Source: Bog-473 sp963783965
Lineage (GTDB): Bacteria > Actinomycetota > Acidimicrobiia > Acidimicrobiales > RAAP-2
Direction of reading: 5' to 3'
Length of the DNA stretch: 64,000 nt
Assembly (NCBI GenBank): GCA_963783965.1
Contig: CAWAPQ010000003.1
Coordinates: 310,001-374,000 of the forward strand
In this document: positions 37,918 to 46,540 of the stretch, piece after piece
How the letters are laid out: every line of letters begins with the position of its first letter
Position numbering within the stretch: the stretch's first letter is position 1
Notes under the pieces: generated by a model
The model's input: only the letters and a program-made list of their open reading frames with translations
Told to the model about the DNA's origin: nothing
The model's database searches: none
Translations under genes and position numbers: made by a program

Positions 37918-39036
37918 TCAGCTGCCGTCGGGATAGCCGCCGCGGTGCAGCACCATCGGATGGTGCGGGAGCGTCTCGGGGGGACGCACCCCGGCCCGCC
38001 AGTTGTCGGGGTGGGGCACCAGGCCCGGAGCCAGGGGAGAGGTGGCATACGTCCCCTCGCCCACGACGCCGAGCAATGCGGCCCGGAGCTCGTCGACGCT
38101 CCGGCTGCCGTCGCGCGTCCGCCACGACTCCTCGGTGGCGCCCAGCAGCCGCTGCGCGTTGTGCTGCGCCTTCTCACCCTTCGACGTGAGCCGGACGACC
38201 TTGCCCCGGCGTGCCGTCGGGTCCGGTTCGATGACCACGCAGCCGCGGCGTTCCAGCCATCCGGTGCACATGGCATTGGCTTCCCGCGACACCCCGGTGT
38301 GCCGCGGCAGGTCGCTCACCCGCGTGCCCGAGCGGTCGAGCACGCGCAAGGTGTTGGCGCTGATGGGCAGGGAGATCCGTGCCGTCGACTCGACCTCGAC
38401 CGTGAAGGCGAACAGCACACCGCTGAGGAGCGGTGACAGGGAGGCGATCGAAGATGACGGCCCTGACGGATGGTCGGGCGCACCACGTCGACGGGGCTCC
38501 TCCAGCTTGCCGCCCTGGGTCGGATGGACGACGGGGAGATAGGCCGGCGGTTCGACGGGTAGGCGGTCGAACACGTCCCGCAGGGCCCGCTCCAGCCGCT
38601 CGACGGCCGGCGGGCCCAGGCGCTCGCGCCAGCGGCCGTCGATGACGCCGGGCAGTCCGGCCCACACGTCCCGCGCCCGCAGCGCGGCTTTCCGGGGTCG
38701 CACGGTGGCTGCCTCCTGGGGCGGGTTCCGCAGGGGCTGACCGGCGGGCGGCGTGAGGGTCACGTACCCCCAGCGGCGCAAGCCACCGAGGAGGAGTTGC
38801 CCGGTGCGGGCCCGTGCCCGCAACTCCGCCACGGTGGTCCCCTCGTCGTCGAGGTACTGCAGCACGTTCGCCCACAACGCGAACGACACCAGCCAGGGTC
38901 CGGCGCGCCCCGTCCCGGGATCGCCCTGACGCGTGGTCCGGTGCGGCAGGCGGTGCTCGGCCTCGTTGTCCAGCTCAATGGTGTGCGCCACCAGCGCCTG
39001 CGACAGCAGAGTGGAGAGCGGGCGCATCACTCCCAT
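37918..39036 (-). CDS. Two-domain MarR-like winged-helix regulator
   Basis: 372 residues with two MarR-type domains. The N-terminal one has LVSFALWANVLQYLDDEGTT and LLLGGLRRWGYVTLTPP. The C-terminal one is clearer: NTLRVLDRSGTRVSDLPRHTGVS, then ANAMCTGWLERRGCVVIEPD and KVVRLTSKGEKAQ, i.e. the recognition helix and beta wing. Such tandem proteins act as a pseudo-dimer on DNA. It lies 28 bases upstream of glpD in the same direction, so it may be the local regulator of glycerol use; that is inference. An in-frame ATG at 39027 is an alternative start. Confidence 0.68.
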   Translation of the reverse strand: MGVMRPLSTLLSQALVAHTIELDNEAEHRLPHRTTRQGDPGTGRAGPWLVSFALWANVLQYLDDEGTTVAELRARARTGQLLLGGLRRWGYVTLTPPAGQPLRNPPQEAATVRPRKAALRARDVWAGLPGVIDGRWRERLGPPAVERLERALRDVFDRLPVEPPAYLPVVHPTQGGKLEEPRRRGAPDHPSGPSSSIASLSPLLSGVLFAFTVEVESTARISLPISANTLRVLDRSGTRVSDLPRHTGVSREANAMCTGWLERRGCVVIEPDPTARRGKVVRLTSKGEKAQHNAQRLLGATEESWRTRDGSRSVDELRAALLGVVGEGTYATSPLAPGLVPHPDNWRAGVRPPETLPHHPMVLHRGGYPDGS

Positions 39037-39060
39037 ATTCGTCGGACCTAGCGTCTATGC

Positions 39061-39558
39061 GTGCGGCTCGCCACCGACGACCCCTGGGCCTCCTACGAGC
39101 GGACGGTGGTCGAGATCGCGTGGGCCGGCGCCCTCACGGTCCGCGTGCGCGCAGCGGCCGAACCCGACGAGGCGAGCTGGCCCTGGCCCGATGGCCGGAC
39201 CGTGCACGTCCTGACCGCCTGGGATCCCGGTCCGGAGCAGCCCGGCCGCGAGGTCAACCGGGTGCGCCAGGCGGCCCTCGAGACAGACCTCCTGACCCTC
39301 GGCCTGCCGTTGGCGACCGCGGTCGGCGTCGATCCGGTGTCCCGACGTCAGGAGGAAGGGGTAGCCGTGCGCGGTGCCCCCGAAGCCGGCGTCCTGGCCC
39401 TCGGCGCCCGCTACGGCCAGGACGCCGTCTTTGCCTGGACGCCCCGGGAATGGACGATCGTGGCGTGCCAGGGCGGGCGCCGGCTGGCCTCTCCGTGGTC
39501 GCTCGAGGTCCTCCAACCGGGATTTCACTTCAGGCCCGCGGCCGACGTGCCGATTTGA
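39061..39558 (+). CDS. DUF3293 family protein
   Basis: 165 residues from a GTG, divergent from the MarR-like gene by 24 bases. The VHVLTAWDPGPEQPGREVNR segment, followed by an AVFAWTPREWTIVAC strand, is the DUF3293 pattern. The function of the family is unknown. No signal peptide or membrane segment. Confidence 0.65.
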   Translation: MRLATDDPWASYERTVVEIAWAGALTVRVRAAAEPDEASWPWPDGRTVHVLTAWDPGPEQPGREVNRVRQAALETDLLTLGLPLATAVGVDPVSRRQEEGVAVRGAPEAGVLALGARYGQDAVFAWTPREWTIVACQGGRRLASPWSLEVLQPGFHFRPAADVPI

Positions 39559-39606
39559 TGCCTGGAGAGCGTTGCGCACCGCGCGGGGCGCCTTCCTGGG
39601 GGAACC

Positions 39607-40065
39607 GTGGAGCACTTCGACGAGATCTGGGACGACGGCACGCTCGAGGCCGAGCTGGAGCTCGATTCGGACCCCGAGGAGCTCTGGCGCAGCCTGATCG
39701 CGGACGAGGAGTATCCCCGCTACTGGTCCGAGAGCGTCTGGACCCATGACGCCGAGGACGGGTTCGACGACGGCCCCCTCCTCTTCGTGGACCGGGAGGC
39801 CGAGAGCCAGCTGGGCAACGAGCTTCGCCTGTCCGAGCTCTGGGACGTCTGCGAGGGCGGGCGCCTGGGCATGGACGAGTTCTTCGAGCTCTCGGCACTG
39901 ATCACCGAGGTGCCGAGCCTCCCGGGGTCGCTCTGCGTCGACTGCAAAATGCTCGGCCGCCCCAACGTCAACGTCAATTGGGCCCTGGCCGCCACCACCC
40001 TGTGCGAGTCGCACCTGCACTTCCGGTTGGAGCATGCACGCATTGACGGGGGCTCCGGCCGCTAG
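39607..40065 (+). CDS. Hypothetical acidic protein
   Basis: 152 residues from a GTG with GGGGGAA upstream. Very acidic N-terminal half (about 20 Asp/Glu in the first 60 residues), two cysteines in SLCVDCKMLGRP, and no recognised domain. Codon usage matches the neighbours, so it is likely a real gene. It lies between DUF3293 and pyrE and probably shares their transcript. Confidence 0.55.
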   Translation: MEHFDEIWDDGTLEAELELDSDPEELWRSLIADEEYPRYWSESVWTHDAEDGFDDGPLLFVDREAESQLGNELRLSELWDVCEGGRLGMDEFFELSALITEVPSLPGSLCVDCKMLGRPNVNVNWALAATTLCESHLHFRLEHARIDGGSGR

Positions 40066-40108
40066 TCGGGAACCGCCGGCGACGCCGCCGGCGGTGCAGA
40101 ATGGCGAC

Positions 40109-40627
40109 GTGACGTTGGCCGCCCGTGTCTTCGCCGCCTCCCACCTGACCGGCACGTTCGTGCTGCGCTCGGGGCGCACGGCCGACCACTACTTCGACAA
40201 GTACCGCTTCGAGTCGGATCCCGTCCTCCTGCGCGAGATCGTGGAGGCCCTGGTGCCACTCGTGCCGGCCGGTACCGAGGGCCTCGCCGGACTGGAGCTC
40301 GGCGGTGTTCCCCTGGCGACGCTGCTGTCCTCGGTCACCGGGCTGCCCGCCTACTTCGTGCGCAAGCAACCCAAGAAGTACGGCACGGAGCAAGTGTGCG
40401 AAGGCGGCGCGGTGGCCGGCCGCCGTCTGGCGATCATTGAGGACGTCGTCACGACGGGCGGCCAGATCGTGCTCTCCGCCCAGGACCTCCGTTCCGAGGG
40501 CGCCGTGGTCGAGCACGCAGTGTGCGTGATCGACCGGGAGGGCGGCGGCGCCGACGTGGTGGCGGCCGAGGGGATGACGCTCCACTCCCTCTTCACCATG
40601 GGTGATCTCGAAGCGGCGGCGACCTGA
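40109..40627 (+). CDS. pyrE: Orotate phosphoribosyltransferase
   Basis: Makes orotidine 5'-phosphate from orotate and PRPP in pyrimidine synthesis. The GTG at 40109 (VTLAARVFAASHLTGTFVLR) gives 172 residues. A longer frame from 40034 overlaps the upstream gene and adds non-family sequence. The catalytic loop YFVRKQPKKYGTEQ and the PRPP site LAIIEDVVTTGGQ are present, and HYFDKYRFESDP is the substrate-side motif. Confidence 0.88.
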   Translation: MTLAARVFAASHLTGTFVLRSGRTADHYFDKYRFESDPVLLREIVEALVPLVPAGTEGLAGLELGGVPLATLLSSVTGLPAYFVRKQPKKYGTEQVCEGGAVAGRRLAIIEDVVTTGGQIVLSAQDLRSEGAVVEHAVCVIDREGGGADVVAAEGMTLHSLFTMGDLEAAAT

Positions 40628-40650
40628 CGTGCACGTCGGGCCGGCGGGAT

Positions 40651-41418
40651 TCAGCGCTTCCGGGCCCGCCAGACCTCCTCGTGCGGCCATCGTCCCGCCC
40701 ATTCGGCCGTGACGAAGTCGTAGCTGGTCGTCGCGCCGACGGGGGCGCGCAGCTCAACGAGGTCTTCCACGTCGAATGCGTGCTTTCGGAGCAGCCGGAT
40801 CCAGTCGCCGTGACTCAGGTGGAATTCGATGGTCGGGTCGTCGGGCCATTCGAAACGGTGCATGTCGAACTGCGGGCGCAGGAGCTGCTCGCCGGCGGCG
40901 AGCCCTTCGAGGTCGGGAACGCACAACATGAGCAGCGTGCTGTTGCCGAGGAAGACCAGCTCACCACCCGCCCGCAGGAGGCGTGAGGCCTCGGGTATCC
41001 ATCGGTACGGGTCCGACCAGATGGCGGCGCCGTATTCGCTGATCACCAGGTCGAACGATTCGCTCCGCAGGGGCACGTGCTCGGCCGCCGCCCGGACGAG
41101 CGGGAAGGGGAGGCCGTACTCGTGCTGCAGCCGTCGGGCATTGGCCAACTGCCCCGGCGTCGGGTCGAGTCCGACCGGCCGGGCGCCCAGCCGGGCCAGC
41201 CAGGCCGACACGTAGGCCGTCCCGCACCCCACTTCTATGGCGTCGATCCCGCTGAGGCGGTCCGGGAGGATCCGGACCTCGCTCTCCGGAACCGAGAAGA
41301 TCCCCCAGCAGGGCTCCGCGGCGGCCCACCGTCGGCGCGCCAAGTCCAGCTGCTCGGCCTGCCGGGCCTGCCAGGCATCGACATTCGCTCGGAGGTAGTC
41401 GATCGGTTGCGCGGCCAC
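40651..41418 (-). CDS. SAM-dependent methyltransferase
   Basis: 255 residues, class I Rossmann. Motif I is AIEVGCGTAYVSAWLARLGA, then VGLDPTPGQL, LRSESFDLVISEYGAAIW and LLRAGGELVFLGNS. It resembles broad Methyltransf_11/25 enzymes; the substrate is unknown. It is convergent with pyrE (23 bases apart) and divergent from fur. Confidence 0.78.
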   Translation of the reverse strand: MAAQPIDYLRANVDAWQARQAEQLDLARRRWAAAEPCWGIFSVPESEVRILPDRLSGIDAIEVGCGTAYVSAWLARLGARPVGLDPTPGQLANARRLQHEYGLPFPLVRAAAEHVPLRSESFDLVISEYGAAIWSDPYRWIPEASRLLRAGGELVFLGNSTLLMLCVPDLEGLAAGEQLLRPQFDMHRFEWPDDPTIEFHLSHGDWIRLLRKHAFDVEDLVELRAPVGATTSYDFVTAEWAGRWPHEEVWRARKR

Positions 41419-41490
41419 GTTCGGAGGCTACGTGGGTGGCCGCCCGGACCCAAGGAGGACGTCCGGCCGCGACGATCCTGGCGAGAGCCA

Positions 41491-41531
41491 ATCAACAACG
41501 ATTGTCAAAAAGGTCCCGGTTGCCGTTAGGG
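41491..41531 (+). promoter_or_regulatory. Possible fur promoter/operator region
   Basis: The only AT-rich patch in the 120-base methyltransferase-fur gap. It has TTGTCA at 41502-41507 as a candidate -35 and a short inverted repeat acaa-cga-ttgt around 41496-41506, reminiscent of Fur-family operators. The -10 (TTAGGG, about 41526) is poor. Autoregulation is inferred only. Confidence 0.25.
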
Positions 41532-41541
41532 TGGCGGTGCC

Positions 41542-41979
41542 ATGCAGTCGCCCGACGCGTTGACCGATCTGTTCCGTGCCCACGGGCGCAAAATCACGGC
41601 GCAGCGCCAGTGCATCTTCGAGGCCCTGGAAGGGGACGTCACGCATCCGTCGGCCGAGCGGGTGTACGAGAAGGTGCGCCGCGACATGCCCAACGTCTCG
41701 CTCAAGACCGTCTACCAGACGCTCCACGACCTGGCCGACCTGGGGGCGATCGCCGTGCTCGACGTCGGAACGGGTTCCGCCCGCTTCGATCCCAACGTCG
41801 AGACGACGCACCATCACCTCGTCTGCCGCGCCTGCGGCAAGGTACGCGACGTGGCCGCGGACTTCCCCGGGCTCCGGGTGTCCCGTCGGGACACCCAGGG
41901 CTTCGAGGTGGACAGCGCCGAGGTGGTCTTCCGCGGCCTGTGCGACGACTGCAAGGGATCTCAGCTGGACAAGAAGTAG
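41542..41979 (+). CDS. Fur/PerR-family metalloregulator
   Basis: 145 residues. A winged helix (RKITAQRQCIFEALEGDVTHPSAERVY, then VSLKTVYQTLHDLADLGAI) precedes the dimerisation domain with ETTHHHLVCRACGKVRDV and a closing C-x-x-C in LCDDCKG, forming the structural zinc site. The HHH segment and the neighbouring rubrerythrin favour a PerR-like peroxide sensor over an iron sensor. It probably represses itself and the rubrerythrin operon 41 bases downstream. Confidence 0.85.
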   Translation: MQSPDALTDLFRAHGRKITAQRQCIFEALEGDVTHPSAERVYEKVRRDMPNVSLKTVYQTLHDLADLGAIAVLDVGTGSARFDPNVETTHHHLVCRACGKVRDVAADFPGLRVSRRDTQGFEVDSAEVVFRGLCDDCKGSQLDKK

Positions 41980-42020
41980 CACCCATACACCGACCAACAG
42001 AGAAAGGGCACCAATCCACA

Positions 42021-42440
<420 letters not shown>

Positions 42441-42453
42441 GACGGGCGGCCGC

Positions 42454-43782
42454 ATGACCGCCACATACGACCCGACTGACCCCAAGTACTTCGACCCGGG
42501 GGCGTTGCGGGAGGAGCTCGACCGCGTCTTCGACCTGTGTCACGGGTGCCGGCTGTGCTTCAACCTGTGTCCGTCGTTCCCGACGCTGTTCAACTTCATC
42601 GACGCCAAGGACGGGGACGTTGCGTCCCTGACCGACGGCGAGCATCGCCAGGTCGTCGACGAGTGCTACCAGTGCAAGCTCTGCTACGTGAAGTGCCCCT
42701 ACGTGCCGCCGCACGAGTGGGAGCTCGACTTCCCGCGCCTGATGAGCCGGGTGCATGCCGTGCGGCAGAAGCAGTTGGTGCCGGTCAAAGAACGGCTGAC
42801 CGACCAGTTCCTGGGCCGGACCGACGCCCTGGGCCGGGTCTCGGTCGTCGCCGCGCCGGTCGTCAACTGGGCGACCGGCACGCCGGGCTCGCTGGCGCGC
42901 CGGGTCATGGAGAAGACGGCGGGCCTGGCGTCGCAGCGGCTGCTGCCGCCCTACGCCAAGCAGCGCTTCACCACGTGGTTCAAGAAGCGGAGGGGTCCGG
43001 CCGCCGCGCCGAAGGGTGGCCGAAGTGTCTCGGTCTTCCCCACCTGTTTCGTGGAGTACATGGAGCCCGCCGTCGGCCGCGCCATCGTGGAGGTCTACGA
43101 GCACAACGGCGTGGCCTGCAGCCTGCCGGAGGGAACGAAGTGCTGCGGCGCGCCGTGGCTCCACTCGGGTCACGTCGACGAGTTCACCAAGGCGGCCCGG
43201 CGCAACGTGGCGGTGCTGGCCGCCGAGGTCCGGGCCGGGCGCGACGTCATTGTGGCGCAGCCCACCTGTGCCTACGTGGTGAAGCGGGACTACCCGATCT
43301 ACGCCAAGGGCCCGGACGCGGATCTCGTGGCTGCCCACACCTTCGATCCGGCCGAGTACCTGATGCGGCGCCAGCGCGACGCCGAGGACCCCTTCACCCT
43401 GCGCGACGAGTTCCCCGGTCGGGAGGACGGCTCGGTTCCGGACACCGTGACCTATCACGTCCCCTGCCACCTGCAGGCGCAGAACGCCGGGCTGCGCAGC
43501 CGGGACCTGCTCAAGTCGGCCGGCGTGCAGTGCTCGCTCGTGCAGCGCTGTTCGGGCATCGACGGGACCTGGGGGTACCGGGCGGAGAACTACGAGCTGG
43601 CCCGCAAGGTGGCCGGGCCGCTCGGCCGCGAGATCGAGGCGGCCGGGAACGACACCGTGTGCGGCGACTGCCACCTGGCCAACGGGTCGATCCTGCAGGA
43701 GACCGGGACGCAGCCGGTGCACCCCATGCAGCTGATGGCCCGGGCCTACGGCGTGGGCGGCGAGGACGGTACGACGCGGTGA
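42454..43782 (+). CDS. Iron-sulfur protein with two 4Fe-4S sites and CCG domains
   Basis: 442 residues from the ATG at 42454, 13 bases after rubrerythrin. N-terminal clusters are ligated by CHGCRLCFNLCPSFP and CYQCKLCYVKCPYVPP. Two cysteine-rich CCG-type domains follow (KCCGAPWLHSGH, then TYHVPCHLQAQNAG and CSGIDGTWGY). The layout is that of GlpC/heterodisulfide-reductase-D relatives. It lacks a flavin domain and is not beside glpA, so a true GlpC role is unlikely. Operon position suggests it passes electrons to rubrerythrin or reduces a disulfide. Confidence 0.82.
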   Translation: MTATYDPTDPKYFDPGALREELDRVFDLCHGCRLCFNLCPSFPTLFNFIDAKDGDVASLTDGEHRQVVDECYQCKLCYVKCPYVPPHEWELDFPRLMSRVHAVRQKQLVPVKERLTDQFLGRTDALGRVSVVAAPVVNWATGTPGSLARRVMEKTAGLASQRLLPPYAKQRFTTWFKKRRGPAAAPKGGRSVSVFPTCFVEYMEPAVGRAIVEVYEHNGVACSLPEGTKCCGAPWLHSGHVDEFTKAARRNVAVLAAEVRAGRDVIVAQPTCAYVVKRDYPIYAKGPDADLVAAHTFDPAEYLMRRQRDAEDPFTLRDEFPGREDGSVPDTVTYHVPCHLQAQNAGLRSRDLLKSAGVQCSLVQRCSGIDGTWGYRAENYELARKVAGPLGREIEAAGNDTVCGDCHLANGSILQETGTQPVHPMQLMARAYGVGGEDGTTR

Positions 43783-44417
43783 GCGAGCCGAGCCCCGGCG
43801 CGGCGGCGGAGGGGCTCACCCTCGGCGACGTGCTGGACCTGCGGGCCTACGAGCGGGTGCGCGAGGACTACCGGGCGAAGATCATTGCGCGCAAGCGTGA
43901 CCGCCGGGTGGCGCTGGGACCGCTCATGACCCTCGTCTTCGAGTGCTTCGACACCGTGCGCTTCCAGGTCCAGGAGATGGCCCGGGCCGAGAAGATCATC
44001 AGCGACGAGGCGATCCAGGTCGAGCTCGACATCTACAACCGGCTGCTCCCGGCCAAGGGGGAGCTCTCGGCCACCGTCTTCATCGAGCTGACCTCCGACG
44101 AGGCGCTGCGGGAGTGGCTGCCCCGGCTGGTGGGGATCGAGCGCCGGCTCGGCATCGCGATCGACGGGGAGGTGGTGGGGAGCGTGCCCGAGGCCGAGCA
44201 CGCCGCGGCCCTCACCCGGGAGACGATCACGCCCGCCGTGCACTACGTGCGCTTCGGGTTCAGCGAGGCCCAGGTGGCGGCCTTTTCCGCCTCCGCGGAG
44301 GTGGCCCTGGTGGCCACCCATCCGGCCTACGAGGCCAGGACGGAGCTGCCACCCGGGGTGCGCCGAGAGCTCCTCAGGGACCTGCTCGGCACAACAAAGC
44401 CCCTTCCAATCGGCTGA
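43779..44417 (+). CDS. DUF3501 family protein
   Basis: 212 residues from a GTG overlapping the previous stop (GTGA). LTLGDVLDLRAYERVREDYR, then 'ETVRFQ'-like FDTVRFQVQEMARAEKI and a long conserved middle identify DUF3501. The family is usually found beside rubrerythrin and CCG iron-sulfur genes. No catalytic motif is recognised. It is likely an accessory protein of the same redox system. Confidence 0.75.
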   Translation: MSEPSPGAAAEGLTLGDVLDLRAYERVREDYRAKIIARKRDRRVALGPLMTLVFECFDTVRFQVQEMARAEKIISDEAIQVELDIYNRLLPAKGELSATVFIELTSDEALREWLPRLVGIERRLGIAIDGEVVGSVPEAEHAAALTRETITPAVHYVRFGFSEAQVAAFSASAEVALVATHPAYEARTELPPGVRRELLRDLLGTTKPLPIG

Positions 44418-44583
44418 CCAGGGACAATTCTGTGCGCAAGTCTTTACAGGTGCGCAGGACGTGCGCCATACTCTTCGTTCGCCGAATTTGGTGTCGCCGC
44501 CACGGGTCGATCGACCAAAAGGGCCTCCGAACAGGGCGAATCAAGTATCCGCCTTTTGAACCGTTATTGAGGAAGTGTTTCCC

Positions 44584-44823
44584 ATGATCGCCACCACGTG
44601 GCGCAAGCAAGCCGCCTGCCGGGGCCTCGACGTCGAGGCGTTCTACCCGGTCACCGAGGACGAGGCCGACGCGGCCGAGGCCAAGGCTGTGTGCGCCGTC
44701 TGCCCGGTCCGCCAAGCGTGCCTGGAGCACGCCCTGGCCCACCGCGAGCGTGAGGGCGTCTGGGGCGGCACGACCGAGCGGGAACGCCGGCGGATTGTGC
44801 GCCAGCGCCGCAAGTCGGCCTGA
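44584..44823 (+). CDS. WhiB-family iron-sulfur transcription factor
   Basis: 79 residues; GAGGAAG lies upstream of the ATG at 44584. Four cysteines (C12, C37, C40, C46) bind the 4Fe-4S cluster; GVWGG at 58-62 is the sigma-factor contact turn, and the basic tail RERRRIVRQRRKSA binds DNA. WhiB proteins are confined to Actinobacteria and their phages. The 166-base upstream gap is AT-richer than its surroundings and presumably carries its promoter. Its position after the rubrerythrin operon hints at redox control, but the subtype cannot be assigned. Confidence 0.93.
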   Translation: MIATTWRKQAACRGLDVEAFYPVTEDEADAAEAKAVCAVCPVRQACLEHALAHREREGVWGGTTERERRRIVRQRRKSA

Positions 44824-44838
44824 GCCGGCTCGGGCGAC

Positions 44839-46497
44839 CTACTTCTTCTTGACGGCCTTCGTGGTCGTCGTGGTGGTCGGCGCGCCGAGGGTGCACGGCG
44901 TGGGATTCCAGGGCTCCGGCTGTTGGTTGGTGTAGACGTCGCCGGGGATCGTCGTCGTCGTGGGCGGACCGGTCGGTGTCGTCGTGGTCGTGGTGGTGCT
45001 CCCGCTGCTCAATGACCCGGTCACCGTCAGCTGGGAGTTGGCGATCAACAGCTGGACGGTCGACGTGCCGAGGCTGGGGTCGGCCACCAGGGTGACCGGC
45101 CCGCCCAACGCGGCGGCCAGCGTGTGGGCCGCCTCGGTGCCCGTGGGCCCGTAGAGGATCTCCGAAGAGCCGTCGGCGCTCAGCTCCGTGGAGGCGTTGC
45201 CGATCTCGTCGACCACGAAGCCCTGGGTCGTCAGCGCCGCCGCGGTGGTGTGGGCGATGCCGCTCAGGCTCGACGCGTTGAGCACGTCGACGCCGACCAG
45301 CTTGTGGGCCTCGGTGGGCACGGTCGTGGTGGTCGTCGGCTTGGCCCGCTTGGCCGGCGAGGTGGTGGTCGTGGTGGGCGGGGTCGTCCCGATCTGGTTG
45401 AACGCGTTGATCACGTTCTGGGCGTAGGGCTGCGCCACCTTCAGCGCGGCGGCCCCGCCGCTGCTGGTGTACGCCACCGTCGGCAGCGTCTCGGTGACGA
45501 GGTGCGACGACGGCAGCCCCCGGAAGACGTCGGCGATGTGCAGGATGTCGCCCTGGCTCAGGGTGTCGTCGATGGTCAGGTTGCCCACGGCGGCGCCGAT
45601 GAACGAGTTGATGGCGAGGGGGTTGGTGATGGACGAGTTGATTTTGGCCAGCACGGCGCGGAAGAAGGAGTCCTGGCGCTGAATGCGGCTGAAGTCCGAC
45701 AGGCCGTCGTACTCCCAGTAGCCGTTCGCGTTCTTGTAGGAGAGGTGCCGGCTGCGCACGAGCTCCAGCGCGGTGGTCCCGTTCACGACCTGGCAGCCCG
45801 TCGTGGTCACGTTGAGCCCCGTGTACTGGTCCTTGACGGGGGTCGAGAAGTCCATGGTGACGCCGCCCAGCGCGTTGACCATGCCCGAGAACCCGGGGAA
45901 GTTCACGGCGACGTAGTGGTTGATGGGGATCCCGAGGTCCTGCTCAATGGTCTGGATCAACAGGTCGGGCCCGCCGTCATAGGCGGCATTGATGCGGTTC
46001 ATGCCCGAGATCCCGCTGTCGTTGCCGGGGATGTCGACCCAGAGGTCGCGCGGGATGGAGAGCACCGTGACCGTCTTGGCCGCGGGGTCGAAGCGGGCCA
46101 CCATGGTCACGTCGCTGCGCTGGCCGCCGGCGTTGGCCTCGTCGCCGAAGGCCTTGACCTGCGTGGAGTTCGAGACGAAGGAGCGCGAGTCCGAGCCCAC
46201 CAGGAGCAGGTTGAACGGTTTGCCCGGCGCGGCGGGCGTGGCGATCAGATGCTTGGCGTGGATCTTCTTGATCTGGCTGTAGCGGTAGTTGGCGTAGACG
46301 TAGACGCCCCCGACCCCGGCCGCGGCCAGCAAGACGACGAAGGCGAGGGCGTACAGGGTCCGCCGCCGCCAGCGGTGCTTGCGCTTCTGCTCCTTCTTGC
46401 GGGTGGAGCGCAGCTGGGCCTGCAGGTCGGCCCGCGACGTGGCATCGTCCTCGGGCGCGTCTGGTGGCGGGGGAGATGCCGGATCGTCGGGGGTCAA
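44839..46497 (-). CDS. LytR-CpsA-Psr (LCP) family protein with LytR_C domain
   Basis: Attaches wall polymers to peptidoglycan. 552 residues, with a basic cytoplasmic N-terminus (KKEQKRKHRWRRR), one membrane segment near 46-68, then the extracellular LCP domain: LLLVGSDSR, SDVTMVARFDPA, VLSIPRDLWVDIPG, NRINAAYDGGPDLLIQTIEQ and LELVRSRHLSY hold the pyrophosphate-binding Asp and Arg residues. A Thr-rich linker, a LytR_C domain (VGVDVLNASSLSGIAHTTAA) and a Thr/Pro/Lys tail follow. The start is a TTG and uncertain. It is convergent with whiB. Confidence 0.9.
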   Translation of the reverse strand: MTPDDPASPPPPDAPEDDATSRADLQAQLRSTRKKEQKRKHRWRRRTLYALAFVVLLAAAGVGGVYVYANYRYSQIKKIHAKHLIATPAAPGKPFNLLLVGSDSRSFVSNSTQVKAFGDEANAGGQRSDVTMVARFDPAAKTVTVLSIPRDLWVDIPGNDSGISGMNRINAAYDGGPDLLIQTIEQDLGIPINHYVAVNFPGFSGMVNALGGVTMDFSTPVKDQYTGLNVTTTGCQVVNGTTALELVRSRHLSYKNANGYWEYDGLSDFSRIQRQDSFFRAVLAKINSSITNPLAINSFIGAAVGNLTIDDTLSQGDILHIADVFRGLPSSHLVTETLPTVAYTSSGGAAALKVAQPYAQNVINAFNQIGTTPPTTTTTSPAKRAKPTTTTTVPTEAHKLVGVDVLNASSLSGIAHTTAAALTTQGFVVDEIGNASTELSADGSSEILYGPTGTEAAHTLAAALGGPVTLVADPSLGTSTVQLLIANSQLTVTGSLSSGSTTTTTTTPTGPPTTTTIPGDVYTNQQPEPWNPTPCTLGAPTTTTTTKAVKKK

Positions 46498-46540
46498 GGA
46501 TCAGAAAGTACCTGGCCGGGAGGTCCGATACCCTGCACCG

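Noticed and set aside
40640..40660. ggcgggattcagcg resembles the att core
   Set aside because: Only about 10 bases match, at the end of pyrE and the convergent methyltransferase, with none of the rnpB P1 sequence.
42454..43782. Naming the CCG iron-sulfur protein glpC
   Set aside because: Although GlpC-like in layout, there is no glpA/glpB nearby and its operon partners are rubrerythrin and DUF3501.
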